This document shows positions 25,005-33,552 of a stretch of 64,000 nt of DNA, piece after piece. The notes under the pieces are model-generated. The model had not been told where the DNA came from, did not search any database, and saw nothing but the letters and a program-made list of their open reading frames with translations. Source of the stretch: Kaistella sp. 97-N-M2 (GTDB taxonomy: Bacteria > Bacteroidota > Bacteroidia > Flavobacteriales > Weeksellaceae); contig NZ_CP090976.1 in the NCBI RefSeq assembly GCF_021513235.1, positions 2,728,001 through 2,792,000 on the forward strand, read 5' to 3'. A program made the position numbers and the translations under genes. Position 1 is the first letter of the stretch. The number at the start of each line of letters is the position of its first letter.

Positions 25005-26807
25005 ATGGAAAATTTTAAAACGAAAAATGGTGTTTCGGTGCGCGCTTACAGAGGCGATGCCATCACACTTTTGGCTTTCGATGTAATTCCGCAGTTGGCG
25101 GAAAACCTCGCAGGATTTACGCTTTTTTTCCGCTGCAAAGAAGGGAATTCTGTAGGTCAGTTTCTTTACAACCGCTTGACTTTCAACGAGGAATTTATCA
25201 GCAACAATGCGATCCCAGACAACGATGAAAATTCCACGCTGTATTCTCCCATTCAAAAATTTAACTGGGTTCACGTTCCGAACACCGATATCAACACGCA
25301 AAAAGCCATTTTCGGCGTTTATGTTTACACCGTCACACCAAGATATATCCGAGACGGAAAACTCTTAGCTTTAGATCCCAAATTGTCCGTAGAAATTGAA
25401 ATTCCGGTAAAGCCTTATATTGAAAAGAAAGCGGCAGTCGGTTTTACGCGAGGTTTTGTTTCTTCTGTGGCGTACGCCACGAGATTCAGCCGTACCAACA
25501 ATGCGGTGAGACCAAAATTAAACGATTCGCTGCTCTTCGACAATACACAGATTGCAGGCACCGCAAGACGTTGGAACGATAAGAAGCACCGCTACGAACA
25601 GGTTCCCTATACCTTTAGAGAGCAGCATGAATGGTTGGGGTGGCAGACCAGGAGGCGAATTCTGGATTTTCTCGACGAAACCATAAACGATAAAAAATTG
25701 AGCCTAAAAGTTTTTGCCTTCGATCTGGACGAACCCGAAATATGCAAACGGCTGTTGCTTCTGGCAAAAGAGAACCGCCTGATGATGATTCTGGATAATT
25801 CAAAAGGTCACACGGAAAGCGACGCCTGGGAAACCCTTTTCGAAACGGAATATCTGAAAAGCGGTAATCCCGAAACCCTAAGACGCGGGCACTACAGCGC
25901 CTTAGCACACAGCAAGATTATGATCCAGCTAAGATCCGGCGTCGCTAAAAAAGTGCTTACAGGTTCGGCAAATTTTTCCACGAACGGACTTTATGTGAAC
26001 AGCAATCACGTTATTATTTTTAAGAATGCCAAAATTGCAAAATTGTATTCAGATGTTTTCGACGAGTCTTTTGGACCCGAAAAGATGAAAAACTTTAAAG
26101 GAAGTAATTTATCGGCGAACGATAACGAATTCTCGAAAACGGTGAGCTCACCAAAAATGACGGTAACATTTGCGCCACACGCCAAAGAGGACGCCACAAG
26201 AATCTTTGACCGAATTAGCGCGTCCATCTGCAAAAGCGATACGACCGACATTTTATTTGCGCTTATGAACGACCGCAGCGCCGGCAGTATTTTGGCTTCG
26301 GTGCGCAAACAAATAGAAAATGAAAACGTTTTTACGTACGGAATTACGGACACGATTGGAAAAAATGACGAAGATTTCGCGATTTTTCTCTATAAACCTA
26401 ATTCAAAGAAAGGCATTCGGGTTGCTGCTAGAGGTATCGAAAATAATCTGCCGGAACCTTTTGGCCAGGTTCCGAATATCGATGGTTACGCGATTCATCA
26501 TAAATTTATCGTGGTTAATTTTAAAGGAAAAAATCCCGTTGTATATTGTGGCAGCAGTAATCTGGCTTTCGGGCCGGAACAAAAAAACGGTGATAATCTG
26601 CTCGAAATTTTTGATAAAGATATTGTTAGAGTTTTCGCGATTGAAGCGCTGCGGCTTGTCGATCATTTTCATTGGCGCAATACAAAAACAGATGCATCGG
26701 TTAAACTTCACCTGGATTCTCTGGAACAAAAAAAGAAATGGTACGATTCATGGCTGAATGAGGAGGATCTAAAGTGCCGCCAGCGTAAGCTGTACATTAG
26801 AAAATAA
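25005..26807 (+). CDS. Phospholipase D-like domain protein
   Basis: A 600-residue cytosolic protein of the PLD superfamily with two HxK half-sites. The first, at about residue 303, is ALAHSKIMIQL followed by VLTGSANFSTNGL; the second, at about 497, is IHHKFIVVNF followed by VVYCGSSNLAFGPE. In both the Asp of the classical HxK(x)4D is replaced (Leu and Asn), yet the Gly-Ser/Asn half that follows is intact, so activity is plausible. The first 200 residues form an unassigned domain. There is no signal peptide. The gene stands alone, flanked by a terminator and about 500 bp of non-coding DNA, which suggests a mobile or accessory gene. Nuclease, lipase or defence roles are all possible. Confidence 0.8.
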   Translation: MENFKTKNGVSVRAYRGDAITLLAFDVIPQLAENLAGFTLFFRCKEGNSVGQFLYNRLTFNEEFISNNAIPDNDENSTLYSPIQKFNWVHVPNTDINTQKAIFGVYVYTVTPRYIRDGKLLALDPKLSVEIEIPVKPYIEKKAAVGFTRGFVSSVAYATRFSRTNNAVRPKLNDSLLFDNTQIAGTARRWNDKKHRYEQVPYTFREQHEWLGWQTRRRILDFLDETINDKKLSLKVFAFDLDEPEICKRLLLLAKENRLMMILDNSKGHTESDAWETLFETEYLKSGNPETLRRGHYSALAHSKIMIQLRSGVAKKVLTGSANFSTNGLYVNSNHVIIFKNAKIAKLYSDVFDESFGPEKMKNFKGSNLSANDNEFSKTVSSPKMTVTFAPHAKEDATRIFDRISASICKSDTTDILFALMNDRSAGSILASVRKQIENENVFTYGITDTIGKNDEDFAIFLYKPNSKKGIRVAARGIENNLPEPFGQVPNIDGYAIHHKFIVVNFKGKNPVVYCGSSNLAFGPEQKNGDNLLEIFDKDIVRVFAIEALRLVDHFHWRNTKTDASVKLHLDSLEQKKKWYDSWLNEEDLKCRQRKLYIRK

Positions 26808-27306
26808 AGAAGAAAAGATTTCGGAAAACAAATCTAATTTAACATAATATAAATTATAGGACTTTTTTATAATTGATATTACTGAGATCTTACCCTTCAT
26901 AAAGCCGTTCTTTCCTCAAGAATTTTTCTTTTCTAAAGCTTCCTTTCTTTGACATACCGCCATATATATTTTTACCCTAAATTATGAGCGATCTTCAGTC
27001 TGCCGCTAAAATAAATAATTTGAAACTGAAAATTTAAAAAGAAAATTTCACCATCCGAAATAATTTTATTGTAGATCTCAGCGATTTCAAATTTATATTT
27101 AGCGTAGAAATTAAGTTTTTGCTATTGAACGCAGTCTGTTGAGGTCACTCTTTTTTGGCAGAACGTACAATTTATTCAACTATATAACTAAAAATCAGTC
27201 TCTTTCAAAGATGTTTAGTATTGCGCAAAAGGCCCATTAATCAACACGTTGATTGTTTTAAGTAAAAAATCTTAAATTTGAGTTCACCTAAAAACTTTCA
27301 GAACCA
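26808..27306. other. Non-coding stretch between PLD and lipoprotein genes
   Basis: About 500 bp, AT-rich. I see no ORF longer than a few codons that looks real, no tRNA and no clear hairpin. A perfect -7 box TAAATTTG at 27273-27280 serves the lipoprotein gene. The length and lack of structure are unusual for this compact region and could reflect a decayed gene. Confidence 0.5.
27273..27280 (+). promoter_or_regulatory. -7 box of the lipoprotein gene
   Basis: TAAATTTG, 26 nt before the ATG. Confidence 0.5.
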
Positions 27307-27819
27307 ATGAAAAATTACATTTTAGCCGCTTTTACAGCCCTTGCGTTCGTAAACTGCGAAAAAAAATCCACCCAAATAACCGACATTCAAACAACTCCAC
27401 CCGATTCCGTTGTGGTGCCTGAAAACGCCGAACCAATCGAATCGTCAACCTTACAAACCTGTTATCTGGAAGCGACGGGGAAAGATTCTGTTTTTGTTTC
27501 GCTGGACGATAATCTGGGAACAATTACGGGGAAACTGCGCTACAAGAATTTCGAAAAAGACAGTTCAGTTGGCGAGGTTGTTGGCACCCAAAACGGCGAT
27601 ACGCTTAAATTGAATTACACTTTTCAATCCGAAGGCATGACGTCCGACCGCGAAATATATTTCCTTAAAAAAGAGGGAAATCTCATCGAAGGAATTGGAG
27701 AACACAAAGTTCAGGGAAATCGGGACATGTATGAAAATACCGCGAAACTTACCTACAACGGCCGCGTTCTGAAACAGGCAGACTGTAAAGATTTTGAGAA
27801 AAATTTTACACGTAAATAA
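27307..27819 (+). CDS. Hypothetical lipoprotein
   Basis: A 170-residue exported protein with a lipobox (FVNC, Cys17) after a short signal sequence. A Thr/Pro/Glu linker (about 20-48) precedes a compact beta-rich domain (about 50-160) with YLEATGKDSVFVSLDDN, ITGKLRYKNFEKDSS and GEVVGTQNGDTLKLNYTF. Two Cys (in TCYLEA and QADCKDF) may form a disulfide. I do not recognise the family with certainty; similar small lipoproteins are common in Flavobacteriia. It is convergent with the GH30 gene, sharing a bidirectional terminator. Confidence 0.8.
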   Translation: MKNYILAAFTALAFVNCEKKSTQITDIQTTPPDSVVVPENAEPIESSTLQTCYLEATGKDSVFVSLDDNLGTITGKLRYKNFEKDSSVGEVVGTQNGDTLKLNYTFQSEGMTSDREIYFLKKEGNLIEGIGEHKVQGNRDMYENTAKLTYNGRVLKQADCKDFEKNFTRK

Positions 27820-27833
27820 AACTTATCCATAAA

Positions 27834-27861
27834 AAAGAGCAGTCAAATCTGGCTGCTCTTT
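27834..27861. terminator. Bidirectional terminator between lipoprotein and GH30 genes
   Basis: AAAGAGCAG and CTGCTCTTT form a stem flanked by A and T runs on either side, fitting both convergent genes. Confidence 0.65.
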
Positions 27862-27882
27862 CCTTGTCATGAAAAATTTAAA

Positions 27883-29325
27883 TTACAATAAGACTGTTTG
27901 TATAGAATGTGCCGGCGACAGAAGTTTTGCCGATTGGCCTTCGATCCATAAATTTACGTCGGCATCGTTATCACTTTCGTTCATCACCACACTTACCAGT
28001 TGCCCGTTTTCGTTCATAAATGTTGTGGATAAAATATAATCCCGGTTGCTTGTGGAGCCAATTCTCTGTGCGTTGGTTTTAATATATTTCGAGAGATGAC
28101 CAATGTAATAATATTCGTAGGTATAATGCACTTCTCCCGTTCTGGTATCCGCAATGATGGGTGCAAAACAGAAATTTTTCACGTGGTTTGGTCCACCGGT
28201 TTGGTCCAGCAGCACATTCCAGTCCGTCCAGGCTGAAGTTCCGTTATTAAAATCGTTGATCATGTTGCGTCCGTACAATTCGCCCAGGCTAACTTCATCG
28301 ATTTTTGTAAAATCAAACTGTTCTTTGCAGCCTTCGGTGAAGATTAAAAATTTATCCGGGAAAGCCCGCGACGTTTCCGCTATGTTATTGAAGAGAGGTT
28401 TGCTTTTCGTCCAGGTTTCGTACCAGTGATACCCAATTCCGGAGGCATATTTTGCTGTTTCGGGATCCTGCAAAGTAGTTGTGGCGCGTTGGTACATTAA
28501 ATCCCGGTTATGATCCCAAATAATTACTTTTTTATCTTTATAATTATTTTTCCACAAGGTTGGTCCTAAATTTTCGCGCAAAAATTTAGCTTCTTCATCT
28601 GCCGTATAAATACAGGATTCCCATGTTTGCGTGGCCATGGGCTCGTTTTGGATCGTTAGACCCCAAACCGGTATTCCGCGCTTTTCATATTCCTGAATAA
28701 ACCTAACATAGTAATTTGCCCACGGTTGGTAATATTCATCCAAAAGACGACCTCCTTTCAGCATGCTTTTGTTCGATTTCATCCAGGCCGGCGGACTCCA
28801 GGGCGAAAAGTAAAAAAGAAATTTATCCGCTCCTATCATTTGCTGCGCGGCTTTTATCATGGGGATTTTATACTTTTCATCGTGCGAAATGTCATATGTT
28901 TTCAGGTCCACATCACCCTCTTTCACGTAGGTATAGGTATCGCTGGAAAAATCGCAGGAATTCATATTCGTCCGCACCAAATTATATCCGATCCCTGTTT
29001 TTCCGTAGTAGGCTTCCATTATCTCCTGCTGTTTATTTTTCGGTAGCTTATAAAAAGTTTCAGCCGACGCATCCGTGATGGCGCCACCGATACCGATCAG
29101 CTTTTGATATTTAAAATCCGGATCGATAAATACGCAGACATCCGTTTCTTTTGGTTGTATAAATTCTGCAAACTGTGCCTTACCTTTATCCGCGAATTTT
29201 TCGCCCGTTTTGGCGTTCGTTAAAATTACTTTTCCAGTAGTTCCCACTTTATTTTTCCAGTAATTCTGGGCTTGCACACTAACCAAAGTGCTCAGGAAAA
29301 TTCCTGCTATAATACTTTTTTTCAT
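27883..29325 (-). CDS. Glycoside hydrolase family 30 (beta-glucan/glucosylceramidase-like)
   Basis: Secreted retaining glycosidase, 480 residues, signal peptide about 1-20 (VQAQ). The (beta/alpha)8 barrel starts FQKLIGIGGAITDASAET-like at about 75, with SPWSPPAWMKSN. The acid/base Glu is in LTIQNEPMA and the nucleophile Glu in IFTEGC. A C-terminal beta domain ends at about 480. GH30 members related to this act on beta-1,6-glucan or beta-glucosides. It is the last gene of the beta-glucan locus, 196 nt from the GH16 gene, with no lipobox, in contrast to the other two hydrolases. Confidence 0.9.
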   Translation of the reverse strand: MKKSIIAGIFLSTLVSVQAQNYWKNKVGTTGKVILTNAKTGEKFADKGKAQFAEFIQPKETDVCVFIDPDFKYQKLIGIGGAITDASAETFYKLPKNKQQEIMEAYYGKTGIGYNLVRTNMNSCDFSSDTYTYVKEGDVDLKTYDISHDEKYKIPMIKAAQQMIGADKFLFYFSPWSPPAWMKSNKSMLKGGRLLDEYYQPWANYYVRFIQEYEKRGIPVWGLTIQNEPMATQTWESCIYTADEEAKFLRENLGPTLWKNNYKDKKVIIWDHNRDLMYQRATTTLQDPETAKYASGIGYHWYETWTKSKPLFNNIAETSRAFPDKFLIFTEGCKEQFDFTKIDEVSLGELYGRNMINDFNNGTSAWTDWNVLLDQTGGPNHVKNFCFAPIIADTRTGEVHYTYEYYYIGHLSKYIKTNAQRIGSTSNRDYILSTTFMNENGQLVSVVMNESDNDADVNLWIEGQSAKLLSPAHSIQTVLL

Positions 29326-29521
29326 ATTTTTTTATTTATTTATTTTTTAGAAGCCCACAATTTTTCGCTTCTTCCCGAAATGGTACCCGCTTTCCATTTC
29401 AATCTGTCCTTGCGGAAAATAAGGCATTTCGATAATTAAAACTCATCACCGCAAGGCCAGGATTTCCATTGCAATCGGGGCTAAAAGATCATTTTATTTC
29501 TATTTTCGAAGATTTTCTTAG

Positions 29522-30424
29522 TTAAGAATTATACTTCACTTCTACCGTATCGCCGCTCGCTTCGCTCGCGCCAAAAACCCTGTATCCCTCTTCCCTATTG
29601 ATAAACCCGCACATAATCCACATAAAATTTCTGCGGAAAAACTGCATCGTCAATCCTTCTTTCCCGCCCCAGTCTCCACCGACTGCAAAATTCAAAAGGA
29701 GAAAAAAAGGCTGGTCAAAAGGCCAGGCGTCGTACGTTTTTTCCGCATTTTTATAGGTGTAATATTTGGTGGCATCTACGTACATTTCTATTTTCTCCGG
29801 AGTCCAGATCATTTTGTAGACGTGAAATTTCTCCGAGGCATCTTTTACCTCAATCGTGTCTGTCTTTTGGGTATTAATTACGTGGTTGTATTTTTTGGTG
29901 TGGGCGGTCGCGTGTATAAAACCCTGATGATATCCCACATGCTCCATAATATCTAGTTCGCCGTCGTCCGGCCAGTTTTTCATTTTTTCGCTCATCATCC
30001 AGATCGCTGGCCAGGTTCCGCGGCCTTTTGGCAATTTCGCGCGGATCTCGAAAGTGCCGTATTTCCAGGAATGTTTACCGCGCGTCAGTAAGCGCGCGGA
30101 GGTATATTTATTCTTTCCCCAGTTTTCTTTTCGGACCTCTATAATTAAGTTTCCGCCTTCTACACGGGCATTTTCTGCACGATTTTCTGTATAAAACTGC
30201 GCTTCATGATTGCCGTATCCGCCGCCGCCAACTTCGTACTTCCATTTGGCAGGATCGGGTAAACCTTTATAATTAAATTCATCGCTCCAAACCAGTTTTT
30301 GGCCCGTCTTCATGGTTGAAGCCTGAGGCGTGCAGGCGCATAAAAGCATCAGCATCACAAAAGCGAAAAAAATTCTTCCCGCAGATCTCAATTTTTTACT
30401 TTTAAAAGTATGGAAGTGACTCAT
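29522..30424 (-). CDS. Glycoside hydrolase family 16 (laminarinase-like) lipoprotein, frameshifted near C-terminus
   Basis: Endo-beta-glucanase of the GH16 fold, probably cutting beta-1,3-glucan. From the ATG at 30424 the signal peptide ends in a lipobox (LMLLCAC). The catalytic motif is GELDIMEHVGYH (ExDxxE), with the usual FEIRAKLPKGRGTWPAIWMM before it. Near the end, GGDWGGKEGL should be followed by the conserved GH16 ending; instead, the frame changes at about 29655 and runs on as unrelated residues to 29522. In the +1 frame the expected end is perfect: IDDAVFPQKFYVDYVRVYQ with a stop at 29595-29597. One base seems missing around GGATTGAC. The upstream start at 30529 lies inside the GH30 gene and is rejected; the gap to that gene is one base. 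Confidence 0.85.
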   Translation of the reverse strand: MSHFHTFKSKKLRSAGRIFFAFVMLMLLCACTPQASTMKTGQKLVWSDEFNYKGLPDPAKWKYEVGGGGYGNHEAQFYTENRAENARVEGGNLIIEVRKENWGKNKYTSARLLTRGKHSWKYGTFEIRAKLPKGRGTWPAIWMMSEKMKNWPDDGELDIMEHVGYHQGFIHATAHTKKYNHVINTQKTDTIEVKDASEKFHVYKMIWTPEKIEMYVDATKYYTYKNAEKTYDAWPFDQPFFLLLNFAVGGDWGGKEGLTMQFFRRNFMWIMCGFINREEGYRVFGASEASGDTVEVKYNS

Positions 30425-30425
30425 G

Positions 30426-31895
30426 CTATTTTTTAAAAACATATGTGGCAACAGATTTTGCAGAAAGGCTTGCAGGTGCCCAGTTTCCTTTATATTTAAT
30501 GTTGAAATTTTCATTATTACTGCCTTCATTCAATACCAGAAGAACAATTTTATCCGGCGTACCAAAAGCAACCGTGCTAATGTTTCCTGCCTGTGTGGAA
30601 CTGATTCGGGAAGCATTGTACGGAACGAATTTCGATGCGTGACCAATAATATAATAAGCTACATTTCGGTCAAACGTATCGTTAGGGTTCACCGTGATGG
30701 CGCCTTTGCAGGTGGTACAACCACCTGGTGTGTGCGGATTAAAATCAGGATCGTTCGCCAGATTCCATTCCATGGCATTTTTACTCCAGTTGCGCATGGA
30801 TCCTATGATGACGTTTTTGATGTGCCACATCAAATCCCCGCCGAAATCCGAGGTGGACGCGGTGTATTGTTCCGTAAAATAAATATTTTTCATCGGGAAA
30901 GAATTATGGAGGGAACTCAGCGCAGAAATGCTGCCGTTATATAAATGAAATGCCGACCCATCTACAAAAGTTGCCGCCGCAGGATCTGAAAGGATGGTGG
31001 TTGCATAAACAATATTATCGCAGTTGTGATCGTACACAATAATTTTCGTGGCAATATTTGCTGCCCGAAAAGCAGGCCCTAAATTGTTTTTGATAAAATC
31101 TCTCTGCTGTTCCGCGGTCATATACAGACTGGGATTATTGCCGGGATGGAGTGGCTCGTTCTGCGGTGTGATACTGTGGATGGTAATTCCTTCCGCTTTC
31201 ATGGCATTAATGTATTTTACAAAATATTTCGCATACGTGTCGTAATATTCCGGCTTTAGACTACCGCCGATGGAACTGCCGTTATCCTTCATCCAAACGG
31301 GCGGCGACCAGGGCGCGGCCATGAAACGGATATTCGGATTGATGAGCAGAATTTTCTTCAACATCTCAATTACCGTCTGATCTTTTGCTAGGCTGAAATT
31401 GGTAAGATTAACATCGGTTTCGCCGGCAGGCATGTCATCGTAAGAAAAAACTTCGCTGTTCAGATCGGAGGCGCCAATGCTTAATCGGATATTGCTGATG
31501 CCAATGGAATTCTCGCCATTTCCAAAAAGTTCCTGAAGAAGTGCTTGCTGTTTCGGGGCGGACAACTGGTTGATTACCTGTACGCTCCCACCCGTTAAAG
31601 TATAACCAAAACCATCGATATTTTGATAAACCTGAGACTCATCGACCTCAATATTCTGAAAAGCATTGGAGGCATTACTAAAATTAAGATCAGGTTGTTT
31701 CTGCAATTTTGCAGATCCGTCATAAGTGGTTAACCAAACCTGCGCACTGCCGGTGCTGGCGGAGGGTACCTCAGTAGAGGGCGTGCTACCTCCGGTCTCG
31801 CTTGTGCTGCCGCGGGAGCAGCAACTGAAAGAGATCAGCGCTACACCGGCTAAGAACAAATTTTGGAAGAAAAAGCGGGGTTGTGTTTTATACAT
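30426..31895 (-). CDS. Glycoside hydrolase family 30 lipoprotein
   Basis: Surface or periplasmic retaining glycosidase. From the ATG at 31895 a signal peptide leads to a lipobox (ISFSC), then a Ser/Thr/Gly/Pro linker (about 35-55). The barrel has IDGFGYTLTGGSVQ at about 95, APWSPPVWMKDN, acid/base Glu in ITPQNEPLH and nucleophile Glu in IYFTEQYT. A C-terminal beta domain ends SVATYVFKK. The family includes endo-beta-1,6-glucanases, which fits partners GH16 and a second GH30 for degrading beta-1,3/1,6-glucans such as laminarin. An upstream ATG at 31946 is possible but would put 17 residues before the signal peptide. Confidence 0.9.
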   Translation of the reverse strand: MYKTQPRFFFQNLFLAGVALISFSCCSRGSTSETGGSTPSTEVPSASTGSAQVWLTTYDGSAKLQKQPDLNFSNASNAFQNIEVDESQVYQNIDGFGYTLTGGSVQVINQLSAPKQQALLQELFGNGENSIGISNIRLSIGASDLNSEVFSYDDMPAGETDVNLTNFSLAKDQTVIEMLKKILLINPNIRFMAAPWSPPVWMKDNGSSIGGSLKPEYYDTYAKYFVKYINAMKAEGITIHSITPQNEPLHPGNNPSLYMTAEQQRDFIKNNLGPAFRAANIATKIIVYDHNCDNIVYATTILSDPAAATFVDGSAFHLYNGSISALSSLHNSFPMKNIYFTEQYTASTSDFGGDLMWHIKNVIIGSMRNWSKNAMEWNLANDPDFNPHTPGGCTTCKGAITVNPNDTFDRNVAYYIIGHASKFVPYNASRISSTQAGNISTVAFGTPDKIVLLVLNEGSNNENFNIKYKGNWAPASLSAKSVATYVFKK

Positions 31896-31949
31896 TGCAT
31901 GACTTTTTAAAGAAGATAAATTAAAAGAATTGCCAGGAAAGCTCAAAAT

Positions 31950-31992
31950 TCGATTTTATAAAAAATGAGGAATGAACCACTCCTCATTTTAT
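31950..31992 (-). terminator. Hairpin between susD and GH30, terminator or attenuator
   Basis: AAAATGAGGA and TCCTCATTTT pair across a short loop, followed on the minus strand by TTTTTTATAAAA. It lies directly after the SusD stop, so it may lower expression of the hydrolases relative to susCD. Confidence 0.6.
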
Positions 31993-32023
31993 AAATTTTG
32001 TGACCTGCACTCCATTAGGTTGT

Positions 32024-33541
32024 CTAATAATTTGGGTTTTGTTTTAAGACCGTATTGGTAAGTTCCTGAGAAGGTATGGGCATAATCTCGTTTTTACCAG
32101 CCACAAAACCTTTGGATGCTAATGCTACAGGCGCATCGCCCCAGCGAACAAGATCGAAAAACCGATGACCTTCGCCGGCCAGCTCCCGTCGCCGTTCGTC
32201 TTTAATTAACTGTATTGAAACAGGAAGTGACGGTAAATTTACGCGGGCTCTTACTGCATCGACTAAGGCCTGAGCTCTGGCGCCGGTTCCGCCCAACGCT
32301 TCGGCTTCCATTAAATAAGTATCTGCTAACCGGATTGCGATATAGTTTTGTCGGAAATTAAGTTCTGTTGGCCCGGGCAAAGGAGAAACATCAGCTTTTC
32401 TCGGCGCATATTTATTCAGAAAATAGCCGGTGTCCATATAGGCTGGCGAGTAATCTGCATCTCCTTCTGTTTTCAACTGTTTTAAATTGACAATGGTAGC
32501 GCCAAGGCGAGGATCATTCTGCAAAACAGTAAATAACTCGTTGGTGGCTACATTAAAAGCCCATCCGCCAAATAAATCGGGTGCATCGTTTGTAAGTCTG
32601 TTATAGGATCTTGGTCCTACCATAATATTAATGCTGTTTCCTTCATCCTTTCCGCTGCCCCAAAATCCCCAGTCCGACTTTCCTTTGTTCGTGTGCATCA
32701 CTTCCAACACTGCTTCGGTGGTGAATTTATTATCAATTTGCCACAAACTGTCGTAATTGGCAACCAGCTTATAACCGTACTGACTGGTCTGGCCCGGAGT
32801 TCCGTTCACTTCGCTAAACTGTGCTGCTGCGAGAATGTTTTTTTTGTCGTACAAATATATTTTACCCAGGATGGCCCGAGCTGTTCCCTGCGTAATGGCG
32901 CCTTTGTCTACGCCCGGCATCAGGGGAAGGTTCGGGATAGATTCGAGCAAATCGCTCTCTATCTGATCATACACCGCAGAAGGTTCTGCTTGCGGAATAC
33001 TGTAATAATCGTCGTTGGCCTTAATCGGCTCCAAAATTAACGGGATGTGTCCGAACATCCTTAATAATTCGAAATAATAAAGAGAACGGAGTGTTTTTGC
33101 TTCAGCGGTAAAACGGCTTTTAATCTCATCGCTCATTGAAGCATCGGGAATTTTGGCGATTAAAAGGTTCGCGCGCGCGATTCCCTGATAGTAATCCCGC
33201 CAATAACTTGCCGGCATAATGGTGGGGTTGATGGTGAAATTCGAGATACCTTGAATCCCTGCTCCATCGGAGGAACTTCCGCCTCCCGAATAAAAATCAT
33301 CGGATCCCGCATTAAAAAAGGTGACCATATTTTCGAACCCTCCGGAATACTTTCTTAAAACATCGTAAACGCCGATGAGGGCGGAATGGCATTGCGCCTC
33401 GTTTTTAAAATAATTATCCGTATCGAACGCGCCAAGATTTTTTACATCTTCCAAATTGTCCCGGTTACATCCTGTGGTTCCGAAAGAAAGTCCAATTGCC
33501 ATCGCAATTAATACCGTTTTTTCGATATATTTATTTTTCAT
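32024..33541 (-). CDS. SusD/RagB family nutrient-binding outer membrane lipoprotein
   Basis: Surface glycan-binding lid of a SusCD transporter. The 505 residues begin with a signal peptide and lipobox (GTTGC, Cys25). The helical TPR-like frame typical of SusD is seen at about 90-300 (YYQGIARANLLIAKIPDA, then AEAKTLRSLYYFELLRMFG). The C-terminal signature RRRELAGEGHRFFDLVRWG is a classic SusD end, followed by MPIPSQEL and NPNY. It lies 11 nt after the susC-like gene. Together they import oligosaccharides released by the downstream hydrolases, probably beta-glucan fragments (inference from neighbours). Confidence 0.95.
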   Translation of the reverse strand: MKNKYIEKTVLIAMAIGLSFGTTGCNRDNLEDVKNLGAFDTDNYFKNEAQCHSALIGVYDVLRKYSGGFENMVTFFNAGSDDFYSGGGSSSDGAGIQGISNFTINPTIMPASYWRDYYQGIARANLLIAKIPDASMSDEIKSRFTAEAKTLRSLYYFELLRMFGHIPLILEPIKANDDYYSIPQAEPSAVYDQIESDLLESIPNLPLMPGVDKGAITQGTARAILGKIYLYDKKNILAAAQFSEVNGTPGQTSQYGYKLVANYDSLWQIDNKFTTEAVLEVMHTNKGKSDWGFWGSGKDEGNSINIMVGPRSYNRLTNDAPDLFGGWAFNVATNELFTVLQNDPRLGATIVNLKQLKTEGDADYSPAYMDTGYFLNKYAPRKADVSPLPGPTELNFRQNYIAIRLADTYLMEAEALGGTGARAQALVDAVRARVNLPSLPVSIQLIKDERRRELAGEGHRFFDLVRWGDAPVALASKGFVAGKNEIMPIPSQELTNTVLKQNPNY

Positions 33542-33552
33542 TGCTGCTGTTT

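Noticed and set aside
26984..27037. 17-codon ORF starting MSDLQSAAK in the stretch after the PLD gene
   Set aside because: No promoter, no Shine-Dalgarno and no context; too short to separate from chance.
29522..29594. The last 24 codons of the GH16 frame as a real C-terminal extension
   Set aside because: The conserved GH16 ending is intact in the +1 frame with its own stop at 29595, so the extension is a frameshift artefact.
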